Shown: in pieces, positions 22,301 to 33,614 of the stretch
How positions within the stretch are numbered: the stretch's first letter is position 1
How the letters are laid out: each line of letters starts with the position of its first letter
NCBI GenBank assembly: GCA_019096065.1
Contig: JAGUCH010000002.1
Location: 11,668,501-11,732,500, forward strand
From: Paracyclopina nana
Taxonomy: Eukaryota > Arthropoda > Copepoda > Cyclopoida > Cyclopettidae
Reading direction: 5' to 3'
DNA length: 64,000 bases
Notes under the pieces: model-generated
The model's input: only the letters and a program-made list of their open reading frames with translations
Told to the model about the DNA's origin: nothing
The model's database searches: none
Made by a program: the position numbers and the translations under genes

Positions 22301-25300
22301 CAACGGAGGATATTGAGAGCTAGGGTCATATAATCACATTTGGTGTGGTACGTAGCAGTACGCAACAGTGATATGGCAACAACACGAGAGTAAACATCTT
22401 TGAGGTACAATATTTACGACGAGAGCCTAACTGCCTAACTCTTACTTTTTCGAGGATACGCTGCATATACGTAGCACAGTGGTGAAGTCTGATGCAAAAC
22501 AAGTGGGATTCGCTTTTTTTGCTCCATCAGACGCCATCAAAGTGTCGACAACATCAACTGAATAGTACGGGGAATGGTCGATGTGGGTCTTTGTCACTTA
22601 CCCGCTGAGCACGCCAAGCACCAGGTTGAGCATGAAGAAGCTGCCCACCACGATCAGTGGGATGAAGAACACCCAGTTGAAGGCACTCCCTATGGCGTCG
22701 TTTGTCTGCAGGAAGGAAGGAATGTGAAATTATTAGCCAGCCAGTGTCCCGAGGACAGACGAAGTCTCGTGAGGAGAAGTGTACGTACTACATATTGTAC
22801 ATATGCCATATAAAGTACTTTCTGCAGCAATAGCAGCAGCAGAGGCATGATGGGTTTCGGCGTTACACATGGTGTACAGACTGTCCCGCATTTTTCGTAG
22901 AGAGTATGCTATAACTAGTTTTCTTTCTTGAAAGACATCGAGCTGAGTGCTGATAGGGCACTGATAATAGGCCATGGAAAAATAGGTTTCAATTCTTGCT
23001 CCGAAAATGATGGGACAATCTGTACATGGAAAATGTAGCTGCATGGGAGATGATGCCCTTCTTTTTTCCCTTCCATTTGCTCTTTCCTCACTTATTATTA
23101 CACAAAGTATGTACTAGTAGTCGTGTGTGACGGAGACAGCCTTGATGGCTTTTTTTGCCATGTCTCCTCATAGATCAAACGCAGCAGCAGTACACGCGTC
23201 TTACCGAGTACAAAATGGGAGTCCAACCCTCCATGCTGACGCACTGAAAGACCGTCAACATGGCGAGCCCGATGTTGTCGAAGGAAGTAATGCCGAAGTT
23301 GGGCCCGTCCCACTTTTCCAGGCAGATGGAGGTGCCGGGGTCGCACGTGTAGGACCCCATGGGAGCCAACTCCTCGGGGCCGGGAAAGCACGGGCTCCCG
23401 CCCTCGCCCTCGTAGATCATCGCGTCTGAAACAGCTCATTGCTTATGGAAATTTATGAGCCAGATATAGAGTATGGTAGCTGAAGCAAATGTGGCAGCGA
23501 GGCCTCTACAGAGAAATGGACAAGCTAACTTGGTGGCCCTAAACGTGAGGAGGTCAATCAGGCCAGGGCAACCTGCCCACTAGCTCGGCTTGATTGACAA
23601 AGAAATAAGAAGCTAGGTCAGCATCGCGAGCGGATCAATGCAATCACGCCTGAGTCAACAATTGCAAACTATGCTCACCGAGGTCGTCGAGCGAGTAGCA
23701 GGTTCGGTTGAGGGCCCCAGCGTAGAACTCGAGGCCGATGATGGCGAATATGATGACGGCAAAGAGCAGGAGAAGAGCAATGTTGACCAAGGGTCCGATC
23801 GCTTTCCCTATAGAGCTCATCACAACTTGAAGGCCTGGAGAGAAAAGCGAATGCGCCTGATTAAATATTGGCCCTGGAAAACCATTCTCCGGGCATTTTT
23901 CCCCATCATCACTCGTACGTAGTAGCAACTCGTAATTGAAGGGGAGAGGAAATGCCAGGGAAAGGATGATGATGATGTCCCTTGGGAGCTACTGTGGCGC
24001 GTAAGAAAAGGGGATTTTTTTCATACTTGGAACTCCTGAGACCAGCTTCAGTGGCCGAAGCACGCGAAACGTCCTCAGTGTGTTGAGGTTGATGCTCTCC
24101 TCGGATCCAGCAGGAAGAATCATTGGCAGAAATCTGCAATGGGACAAAAGGGCTTTCTTTTACGCATGTGGTTCATGCTGCATGCTCGCTCTCCTTTTTT
24201 GCTGCTGCTGCTGCCTTGCGAAGGCAACTGTGTACTCCTCAGTACCGCTGTCCTTTTCCTACTGCTTTTCTGCATTTAGAGTTTGCGAAATGGAGAGCGC
24301 ACACGATATCATTATGACTACTGGCTTTCATGCCCTTCACTATGTACTAGTAGCAGCCTGAATGCCAAAGGCTCCTGAGGTATGGCCAAGATTAAAATGG
24401 TATATGTAAAGCAGCGCATAATTTCTCTTTCCGCCTCCAAACTCGACTGCAGCAGATGGATATGCACGAAAGTTGTGCAAAACCTATCCACTCCACCTAT
24501 ATTATATGCTATATATATGATCAATTATGATTTATTATGAGATATCCGCTCCCCTTCTCCGGCAAACTTCGACGCACCGCAAATAATATTCGGAACGCCG
24601 TATGAAGAGTGGCGAAGCTTGCACGTTTATGACGTGTTTTGTTGATGAAACTTTCCCCCCTAAAAAAGAACTTTTTCATCCCCCACCAGAACTTTTCCCT
24701 TTTTTTCGTTAAATAATCGATTACTTATCATGGTTAATTTTAGTTCTCGATGATTACTTGTCTCGGTTGCAAATCGGTGACGGAATTCAATACTGAGAAA
24801 TCAATTTGCTAATGAAAAGTAACTGATATTCAAAGTTGATTATTTCCTGATCATTTCTTATGCTTGGCCACTTTCAGCAGATTATTCAGGAACTTTTCAG
24901 GAACTTTCCAAGAATTGAGTTCAGTTAGTATTCAAGGACTTGATTTCAGCTATTATTCAGGGACCTGTCAAAAATTATTTTTTTACAGCTTTCTAGCTTT
25001 TTGATTAGGCTTACTCATTCTTTAAACAATGATGGCATATAACTGAAAGAAAGAAAGTTAGAAAAGCCAATATGAAAGTTTACCCAGGGTGGACTCGAAC
25101 CCATGAACCTCAGATTTGGAATCCAGTGCCTTGCCTCTAGACCACAGATGTCTCACTCTGATTTGGGCTTTTTTAGCTATAATATTGTGCAGAACATACT
25201 CTAGATGGAGCTAGCTTTAATTTTTAGAGTACTTGGACATGTTTTTTAAGTCCAGGTGTCACTGAATAGTTTTTGACTGCTCAAGAAGAATACATAATTG

Positions 25301-26710
25301 AAAGATTGCTGAAATTAAAAGTTCAAAATAGCTCTTGAAACTGTGAAAAAGTATTTATAATGAATAGTTCTTGAACAAAAGTATGTGAATAGTTCTTGAA
25401 CTAAGAAAAAATAATCATTCTTGAAAAGTTATTGACATGAACATTCCTGAATTGTTATTGAATACTCAAGTTTCATTCATTATTGAAAAGCTACTGAACA
25501 TAAGCTCTTGCATAGTTCTTGAATTGTCAAGAAGCTTTTGTTGTTGAAAAGTTGCTGAAATGAACATCACTGAATAGTTCTTGAAAAAATAAGCATAATT
25601 TATTGTTGACAAGTTGATGATTGAAAGTTCTTGAATAGTTCTTGAATTATCAAAAAGTATTCATTATTGAAAAGTTGTTGAATTGAACATTACTGAATAG
25701 TTCTTGAATAGTCAAGTAATATTCATCGAAGAATGTTTATCGAGATTTGTGTTAAAGATTCTTTGCCAAGAATTCGAGTAATAATCATAAACGATTATTT
25801 CTTTGAGTCAAATTAACCAACTAATCGAGACAAAATCGTAGAACGATTCTTTACCGAATAGCTACTTTGGAGGAATCGTGTTACATTCGTTCTCGAATCG
25901 GGAACCTAAGTTCTGGTGGGGTCTTGTTTGCTCTGCTGCATTATAGCTTGTAAAGGCTGATTGTTTTTTCACGGCAGCCCGAGCCGGCCTAAGAAAATAC
26001 CACGTGCGTTCAATTATTGGCTACTTACCCTGACACCACGACGACAAAGTCCATGATGTTCCAGAGGTTCCGCATGTAGCTGTTCTTGTGGAGGATGAAG
26101 CCCAGCGCGAGAATCTTGGTGCACATCTCGATCGTGAAGATGACCATGAAAATGGGCTCGAGGTCCTCCTACACGAAAAGGAGAGCGAGCTATTACGTGT
26201 ACTATGACAAATGGGTGTGTGGCTGTACACAAATGATGGTTTGTACAAATCAATGGCCTACAATCAATTAGTACACTAATTATTATGACGTCTGCTGTGA
26301 AATATGGGACATGGTGATCGGCTCCTACGTAGTATATACCAATTGATCTTACTTCCGTGATGAGGCAGAGCGGGGCATAAAAGTCGTCCCTGCACTGAGA
26401 AACGGTTAGAAGGCGTGCAGCTACAGGACACATCGCGCTAATGCCATAATTGCCTAATTGTTAAATGAATTACCATCTGGAGGGAGAGGACAGTCTTGTC
26501 GCCGTAGGGCAACTTGTCGTCGAGCGCCATGACGACGCAGTTGGCAATGATGGTGATGATGATGGTCCATTCGAAGACCGGCCAGTTGACGAACCAGCCG
26601 GTGAGCCGCCTCACCGGGCTCGACGGCGTGAACAGGAAGAGCGAGGTGGGGCCGGGGTCGGCCACGCCCTCCTTCTTTTTGGTGGCGGGCGGCGGAGCGC
26701 CTCCGCCCAT
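13313..26710 (-). CDS. cac: Voltage-gated calcium channel alpha1 subunit, Cav2 type (cacophony-like)
   Basis: Cav2 channels are presynaptic Ca2+ channels that trigger transmitter release. Twenty-five exons sum to 5,649 nt (1,882 aa): 26710-26474, 26394-26353, 26168-26029, 24133-24027, 23834-23679, 23425-23205, 22705-22602, 22275-22160, 21804-21745, 21685-21626, 21568-21401, 20913-20685, 20625-20421, 20366-19978, 19853-19664, 19608-19502, 19427-19176, 19017-18507, 18444-18334, 18272-18090, 18026-17560, 17494-17184, 17123-17014, 16941-16802, 14345-13313. Four six-TM repeats are present. Pore motifs SMEGW, TEEDW, TSEGW and TGEAW keep the EEEE selectivity ring. The beta-subunit site ([13 protein letters not shown]) follows domain I. 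The IQ-like stretch is [14 protein letters not shown]. The C-tail carries GRRLPPTP and GRRLPKTP, matching RIM-BP-binding motifs. The II-III loop is short (about 70 aa). An in-frame TGA precedes the ATG. The last intron (14346-16801) shows nothing recognisable. Confidence 0.93.
14346..16801 (-). other. Cav2 last intron (2.46 kb)
   Basis: AT-rich sequence between exon 24 (ends CTG AG) and the terminal exon (starts after TTCGCAG). No exon, RNA gene or clear repeat was found on either strand. Confidence 0.6.
24681..25921. mobile_element. Non-autonomous inverted-repeat element in a Cav2 intron
   Basis: The ends are CCCCACCAGAACTT (24681-24694) and its exact reverse complement (25908-25921), enclosing 1,241 bp. 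The interior is AT-rich. Its right half carries many degenerate copies of GAATAGTTCTTGAA-like units, and its left half (about 24870-24980) carries the same motif in inverse orientation (ATTCAGGAACTTTTC). No transposase frame is present. The target-site duplication was not resolved. The element accounts for most of the 1.9 kb intron between exons 3 and 4. Confidence 0.65.
25083..25153 (-). pseudogene. tRNA-like sequence (Pol III A/B boxes)
   Basis: The minus strand contains an A-box-like TGGTCTAGAGG and a perfect B box GGTTCGAGTCC at 25101-25091, with a CCA anticodon-like loop between them. The acceptor arms do not pair and the T stem is defective, so this is a decayed tRNA or a tRNA-derived SINE head, not a working tRNA. 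It lies inside the inverted-repeat element. Confidence 0.5.
26353..26394 (-). other. 42-nt in-frame exon in Cav2 S1-S2 loop
   Basis: The exon is bounded by CTCAG and GTAAGA and encodes 14 residues ([14 protein letters not shown]) in phase 0-0. Exons 1 and 3 join in frame without it, giving the family-like SLQM-EDLEP junction. It is therefore a candidate alternatively spliced microexon adding two cysteines to the first extracellular loop. Confidence 0.6.
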
Positions 26711-29700
26711 TGTGCCGCAGGCGGCACCCGCCCTGGGTGCTCACCACTGGCCTCCACCGCTCCTTACTCGAGACGACCTCGGCAGTCGCCCTGGCCTCCG
26801 CTATGCATTCACGCCTAACTGGGCCGGGCATAGCAATGAGCCGGAGGCCGCCGCCGCCACTGCCGGCGAGCGGGCCGACAGTAACGGGGGCGTGCCGGAG
26901 GGAGGGGCCACGATGTTGTCACCCAGAGGCCGCAAAATCAAGTATTCCTCCACTGTGTCCTTCCCACGGGAGAAAGCTGCAAGCAAAAATACAACAAAGA
27001 GGTCAATGTATGCGGCTGGTCAGTGCGCATGTAAACTCTGCAAAAGCAGCGAGGCCCTTTTCGCTCAATTATTCTATCTGTTTTGGCATCGTGCATAATT
27101 GAAGCTGCTCTGGAAAATCAAATCCCCGAGATTTGCATGCCAAATGGCTATCGCTCTTCGGGACTTTCTCTGTTGTCCTGATAGTTGAGGCAGAAGTTTC
27201 CGCCTACTATCTCGCTGCCTTGTCTCTCTTTGTTGTGCCCAAACTTCATTAAGGACGCGCAGCAGTGGGTCACTTTCGCATCAGCATGCATCGTCCAATG
27301 CCATCTATTTCGAGCATAACTGCGACTAGGCCAAAGCAGCAATTAAGTAATATGATGTACCAACTTTGCGCATTGACATGTACGCGCGAGCAACAATTTT
27401 CAGCCCTAATTGCTTATTCACGTGATTGTATTGGCCCAAGCAGCCAAACTTGTTGGTCATGCACGGGGGTCGATATCTTTCACATTTTACCTGCTTTACG
27501 AGCGAATGCAGTCTATCACTTTCTTCTATTTTCGGTATGGTCGTGGCCTCAATTCTGAGTGTTACACATTCCGCACTGAAAACGCGTTGAGCAATTTGGT
27601 TGTCTGTTGTCGTTTTTTGTGTTTTTAGCGTTGCTGCAATCGTAGAAAAATGTTTATTATGTTTTTGAAAGGACGACCGCTGCAGCCACACGTCGCATAG
27701 GCACTAGTGCTGGCACACAATAGATTCCGGCTCTCTCTCTCTCTCTCTCTGTGCCACTACAACTTCTTTGCGCTCAACGTAGTAGTACAGCAGTGCATGG
27801 TGGCCCTCGCTTTTCGTCGTCCTCCACGCTGTTCGTGGGCCAGCCGTCGTTGTCGTCCTCCGCGGCGGCCTCAAGGCTTCTTCAATTGGTGTATATGTGT
27901 AGTTGCAGTGCAGTATGTGGAGAGAGGCGTACGAAAACTTGGGGTAAGTCTTTCGAAGAAGAACGAAAGCACTGCAGTAGAATCATCGCCCCGCCGCCGC
28001 CTTCTCCTACTCCGCCGCCGCCGCCTTGGCCTTGACGGCCTTTTCCTGCTGCTGGCACAGCACACCAAAGCGCCATGCACAACCACCGCTGTATATACTA
28101 GTTCATAGCACATGTAGGGCGGTAGCGGCGCTACGCCTGCGTGCCAACAATATAAATGTCAAATGGGGGTGAAACGCAAAGAAATCGATGAAAATCTCCG
28201 ATATGACAAGCTTTCCGCTTGAGAGGAGCATTGTCATACGATTTTGAGCGGGGATGAGAAGAGGCCAAGGCCGTATAGCATTATAAGTAGTGCATTAGAA
28301 AGCCGCCCACGATCAGCAGTAGCCTTATGAACTGGCTTAGGGTTAGCATACGACTTTCATGCACGTCTTCTTCTGCTACCAAGCACTTCTCTGCTTGGCT
28401 TTAAAACACTTTGGAAGATGCAATCGCCGTTGTCATCGCTCGTTGGGGCCAAACTTTTTCCTACTTCTTTTTCCCTTTTGAAGTCTTCGACAGCAGCTTT
28501 CTACTCCCGTGAGGAAACCGAGGGCTCTTAGATCCCTTTCTTCAAATAGAGGAAAATGTCGATCGGAGAAATGCAAATCTAGCCAAAGAGGAAGAAAAAG
28601 CAAGTAAAACTTGCCTGTTTTAGGTCCGCGCGTAAAATAGAAGAAAGCCAAGTGCTTGTACTGCTGCTGTGGTGGTGATTATTATTGCTGTTCCAGCGTC
28701 TGAGAATACATATTCTATACATATGAAGCTGTCCTAGCAGTGTTCTCAGTATTGCGAACCGTCGTCGTCGCCCTTTGTAAAAACGGTCTAGGCCCTCGTG
28801 GCATATACGGTTCGTATGTGTGCGGTGGCATAGCTGTAACAATACCCATTGTACACAGACTAAATTAAGCTCTGCTGCGCGCGATAGGATCATGTGCTGC
28901 GTGAGTCATTGGAAAGCCCACATCTTCCTTCATATACCAATTTGCTTTCTGCACCAAAAGAAGCACTGCTGCTCTTGGCGACCGAGACCTACAGAAAAGT
29001 AGGGGGAGAAAAAACCAAAATGGTCTTTAATGGTTCTTTGGCGCACCAGAATAAGAAGGCAAAGATTGGCTTGAGGTCGCGCCAGCTTATGTGTGCATAC
29101 TACATATGTAGCACGGTTATGTACCACTTTGCGTTCCCCAGCTCGCGGAGCGGCCATTTGTGGCAGGAGTAGCCCTACTAATGTTGTCATAGCCACAACC
29201 ACGACTGAACAATACACCCGATCGACCTCGCGCTATTATATTGGCTAATGGGCTCGCATTCTGCTTTTCTTTGCCAAAGCGTTTTACCACGCTGCACCGA
29301 ATGTTTAGCTGCGAGACAGCTTGATATTGTGGCGCACAATGCAACTACTCCATGGCTGAAATATTGATGCATGGATTGGCCGTGTGCTACGTAAATCATG
29401 CATTTTAAAGGAAGCCACTCGCTCTAATTAGGGGAAAGTACGCAGTCATGATTCCGCTCTTCTCGTATCTCATGAATTCATAAGGGTGTTGCTCCGAGTC
29501 ACGACGTCATGGCTGATATTGTTGTGTACGAAGAGAAAAGGTAAGCTGCATGCGGAAAGCCAATGTTACTTTAATATCGTTAGAAACGCGCGCGCGCGTG
29601 TGCGACATTTCGAATATATGCCACTATGCCTCAACTGTGGCAGCTCGAATATCTTATGAATATCTTATGCCTTGCAGCTAGCTAGCGAGCACATAACTGG

Positions 29701-30234
29701 CAATATTCATGAATGATTGAAGTCGGTGGGTGGAAATTCGTTAGCGATGCAGAGGTCTCGCGCGCTACATCTAGACAGTGATTAATTTGGGCCTGCTATA
29801 ATACTGCTAGAAAATGACTGCAGTGCTGATGCGACTGACCCAGAAGATACCACGACAACGACGACGAGCTTAATGGAATAATATGCTGGCGCTGGATTAA
29901 AAAAGCAGTTCCACTACTGCCGCAGACCATGAATCATTGAAAGTAACGAGCTTGCATTATTATATGCTGCTCCTTGCAGTTGCTCATACTCGACATCATC
30001 TGCTGCTGAAGCTGGATAGAGCGTGCAGCTTTCTCATCATCGTGATCATCCAAGATGTGTGGCATGAAAAAGCACCCACGGAGATAATAAGCCAATTGGC
30101 CCGTGTGTGAATCCTGGTGATTTCCCAATCAAGGATCAGCCAGGGATAATTCGATGCGCGCGAGCTTGACTGGCTTTATAAATGTAATTAAGGATGTACA
30201 TTTGCCCTATCGTGGTCGCGGCGGCGAGTCGCGG
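26711..30234. other. Gene-poor intergenic region 5' of Cav2
   Basis: The part next to Cav2 (26711-27000) is GC-rich and should be promoter and 5' UTR; it holds a 61-codon minus-strand upstream ORF (26986-26801). Further out no gene was recognised. Microsatellites occur: a CT run near 27729-27750, CCG/GCC-rich runs at 27990-28030 and a CG run near 29588-29600. Confidence 0.5.
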
Positions 30235-30689
30235 TAAAAGGCACACTCAGCACATTTGGCACACTTTAAATAAATCTGTCAGTGTGCTTAATTTTTTCTG
30301 TTGAGCGTGCATTTTACCAATTCATAAAAGGCACACTGAAGTGACAAAGAGAGAATAAATAAGGAATAAGGAAGTGCGAAAAAATTGTCTAAGGTATACT
30401 ATAAGTGGGATATCATCCTCAACTTTAATGCTATAAAGAAATGAGAAAAAATCTTTAAAAGAATATAAGCAATTTGCTTGAGTAATATTCTATAAAAGTG
30501 AAAGAGATTCCGTTCTAATACTTTTTTATTTTGCATTCATAAGTAAATCCAAGCACCGGTTTGATGAGTGGGGGACAGGAAAATGGAGGGTCGCGGTAAA
30601 AGGCACACTCAGTGCACTCAGCACGCTAGTACAATTACAGCCCTTGCAGGCTCGGGCTAGTAAAGCTGTACTCGAGTTTTCCCATTTTC

Positions 30690-31135
30690 AAATCCTACAG
30701 TTTATTATTTTTGAGATTATTTATAGCAATGACCCCCTCTGACTTTTTTTATTTCATAAGCAAGTCTGTAAAATGCACTCAAATTGAGCTATCTAACTTA
30801 TTATGCAAAATCAATCAAGTTGGCAGCAATCCACTTTTAGCATAGCTTTATCTCCGTTTCTGTTCATCCTAGCGATTTTACTATCAAGTAATTTAAGTTT
30901 TATTTTTGAATTTTAGTGGGGGTCATTGAACCCAACTATCCCCTTAAATGAGCCGTTTTTGTGCAAAACGTTTTTAAAAAAATTATGTTATTGGAAGCGA
31001 TAGGCCCGGATTTTTATTTTACCACCAAATGAACCCTTGGGGCATACGCTTTCAAAAATTATTTAATTCTTGGGTGTTGTAAGTAGATTGGGTTATGTCC
31101 TTTGCCAAGTCAATGTGAGTTAAAGAGATACAGTT
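30690..31135. repeat. Dispersed repeat, copy 1 (rearranged)
   Basis: The part 30690-30900 matches, in reverse orientation, sequence around 43890-44555 (shared words such as AATAATAAACTGTAGG, and AATCGCTAG and AACAGAAACGGAGATA). The part about 30990-31130 matches 44570-44700 in direct orientation (TTGGGTGTTGTAA, AATGAACCCT). One copy has therefore been internally inverted. Confidence 0.6.
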
Positions 31136-31315
31136 CTTTTACTTTTTTATTTTGCATTCATTGTAAATCCAAGCAAAGCAAAGGTTTGATGAGTTGGGTG
31201 ACATGAAAATGGACAAAGAAAATAGATCTGAGAGAAAAATCACAAAAAAAACCCGAGCATATTACTTAACATTTTAGTTCTTCTGTCAAGCATAATTAGA
31301 GTAAAATCTTAACTT

Positions 31316-31482
31316 AAAAATGTAACAATACTGTCCTGATGACGAGTCCATATAGGGTTTTTCGCTCATGAGTAGTCAAATGAAAGATCATCGAGTGGCG
31401 AAGCCACGAGTGATCTAGAATTTTACTACGAATGAGCGAAAAACCCTATATGGACGAGTCATCAGGACAGTATTGACATTTT
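31316..31482. repeat. Long hairpin (foldback) repeat, about 165 bp
   Basis: The arms starting AATACTGTCCTGATGA and ending TCATCAGGACAGTATT pair over about 45 bp with few mismatches. The intervening sequence contains a second palindrome (GAGTGGCGAAGCCACGAG). There is no coding potential. It resembles a foldback MITE. Confidence 0.75.
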
Positions 31483-31743
31483 TGTCAGCTTCGTGAGGGT
31501 TAAAAGTCCCAATAGTACTTTTAAATGCAATAAATTGAGTGATTTATCAATTAAATTGGCCTTAAAAAAGATAGCTCATTTGCAGGTAAAACTTTGCGGT
31601 CAATCGCGCGCGCGCATTATAATGAGGTTAGCAACACAAGAGCTCAGCAGTCATCAGTCATTGCTAAATGCGGTGTCATTTCAATAGATGGCGCTTTTTC
31701 ATGCATTTTTAAATCACATAGCAGAGAAGGTTTTTAGATGTAT

Positions 31744-31812
31744 TCTGGTGGCATAGTGGTAGTATGCAGGCCTTACACACAGCAGACCCAGGTTCGAATC
31801 CCGTTGTTGTCT
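31744..31812 (+). pseudogene. tRNA-Val-like fragment with Pol III boxes
   Basis: It has the A-box-like TGGCATAGTGG and the perfect B box GGTTCGAATCC (31791-31801), with CCTTACAC between them, as in tRNA-Val anticodon loops. The anticodon and acceptor stems do not pair, so it is probably a tRNA-derived SINE head or pseudogene. Confidence 0.5.
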
Positions 31813-31866
31813 TTTTTTAAATTGAAGAAGAACTCTCAAGTCGCCAACGTACAATAATGAATATTA

Positions 31867-32357
31867 TTTCTCTACCAGTAACCGCAAATCCCAGGTAGGC
31901 TTTCAATTTCCAAATACTTCTCAGCTTTTTCTCGCACCAGGGATTATTTTTTCCCGGGAAAAAAAAGTGTCACCCGGCCAATTCGCTACTAAACTAAAAA
32001 AAGTTTGTAAAATTGTTTGCTTACGGCCGTCAACCAATAAGAAAAGGTGCAAAATCAAGCCAAATTGTCAAATATTTCCTCCAAAATTTGCAAAGAGGCT
32101 AAAGATCATTAGTTTTCTCTACCAGTAACCGCAAATCCCAGGTAGGCTTTCAATTTCCAAATGTTTCTCAGCTTTTCTCGCACCAGGGATTATTTTTTCC
32201 CGGGAAAAAAAAGTGTCACCCGGCAAATTCGCTATTAAACTAAGAAGTATGTAATATTTTTTGATTACGGCAGTCAACCAATAAGAAAAGGTGCAAAATC
32301 AAGCCAAAATGTCATATATTTCCTCCTAAATTTGCAAAGACGCTAAAAATCATCAGT
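31867..32357. repeat. Tandem duplication, two units of about 245 bp
   Basis: Unit 1 (31867-32113) and unit 2 (32114-32357) both start TTTCTCTACCAGTAACCGC and stay alike throughout. Each contains a small palindrome around CCCGGG flanked by T and A runs. No coding potential. Confidence 0.85.
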
Positions 32358-32364
32358 TTTCTTT

Positions 32365-33614
32365 GCGCCTGCGAGCTGCATTGCTGAATGCCTGAACATT
32401 AGTGATGGAACGAGTTTGGTTTGAACTCGACTCGGTAACTCGAAAGGCTAACTCTACTCGGAACTACATAAGCATTTCACTCAAACTCGCTCGAAAATAA
32501 AAATAAAAAAATTAGAAATGGAAAATTTGGCCAAACTGCATAATATTCAAATATGGCTAATATTTGCTAATATTTTTGCAAACCAACTCGTGAATGGCTC
32601 TTGACTGTTATCATCTTGTATGACAGTTTTCTAATGCATTAATTCTAGCTAAAATGTAATAAAAATCCAATTAACAGTGCAGAATATGCAGCAATGCTTG
32701 AAACTCAAAGTAACTCGGATTTTGAAAATTCGTTCCATCACTACTGAACATTGCTCGCTTTTCTTTCTGACGTCACACTAACTTGCATAGTAGCACATCG
32801 AATTTTTAGGTCGCGATAATCTTGGAATTTCAAGCTACCAAGGATTTGCGTTTATTGGTAGAGAAAAATGAATCCCTACCACCCTCAGCAAAAGTTAGTT
32901 CGCGAAAATCCCTGATCGGCCGGGAAAGATTTGAGAACCTCGCATATTTTTCATTTCCTCGCTGCGCTCGGATGAAAAATAGTAGCTCGGTTCTCAAATC
33001 TTTCCCGACCTCTCAGGGATTTTTCTTGGGGCCTAACTTTTGCTGAGGGGGTAGGGAACTATTATTCTTAGCGTCTGCGAGCTGCATTAATTGCTGAATG
33101 CCTGAATATTAGTGATGGAACGAGAAAAGGAAAATTTGGCCAAACTGCTTAATAATCAAATATGGCTAAATATGCTAATATTTTTGCAAACCAACTTGTG
33201 AATGGCTCTTGACTGTTATCATCTTGTATGATAGTTTTCTAATGCATTAATTCTCGCTAAAATGTAACTCGGATTTTGAAAATTCGTTCCATCACTACTA
33301 AACATCTTTCTGACGTCACACTGACTTGCATAGTAGCGGATCGAATTTTTAGGTCGCGATAATCTTGGAATTTCAAGCTACCAAGGATTTGCGTTTATTG
33401 GTAGAGAAAAATGAATCCCTACCACCCTCAGCAAAAGTTAGGCCCTGCGAAAAATCCCTGATCGGCCGGGAAAGACTTGAGAACCTCGCACATTTTTCAT
33501 TTCCTCGCTACGCTCGGATGAAAAATAGTAGCTCGGTTCTCAAGTCTTTCCCGACCTCTCAGGGATTTTTCTTGGGGCCTAACTTTTGCTGAGGGGGTAG
33601 GGAACTATTATTCT
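32365..33614. repeat. Tandem duplication with one large hairpin per unit
   Basis: Unit 1 (32365-33069) and unit 2 (33071-33614) share the start CTGCGAGCTGCATT and the end CTGAGGGGGTAGGGAAC. Unit 2 lacks internal pieces. Each unit ends in a near-perfect inverted repeat (about 32873-33055 and 33414-33604) with arms of about 80-90 bp. Each also contains TGACGTCA. Confidence 0.85.

Noticed and set aside
25083-25153. Functional tRNA-Trp
   Set aside because: The acceptor and T stems do not pair.
13313-26710. Voltage-gated sodium channel (para)
   Set aside because: All four pore loops carry Glu (EEEE), and the AID and C-tail motifs are of Cav2 type; there is no DEKA/DEEA filter.
26801-26986. Minus-strand 61-codon frame upstream of Cav2 as an N-terminal exon
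   Set aside because: It ends in a stop and is in another frame. A TGA precedes the Cav2 ATG in frame, so it is at most an upstream ORF.
31331-31470. Hammerhead ribozyme (CTGATGA present on both strands)
   Set aside because: The stem II and GAAA parts do not follow in the required place, and position 10.1 cannot pair; CTGATGA is a by-product of the palindrome arms.
32822-33592. Two near-identical small ORFs of about 75 codons
   Set aside because: They arise from the tandem-duplicated hairpin repeat; conservation is explained by DNA duplication, and no codon signal is seen.
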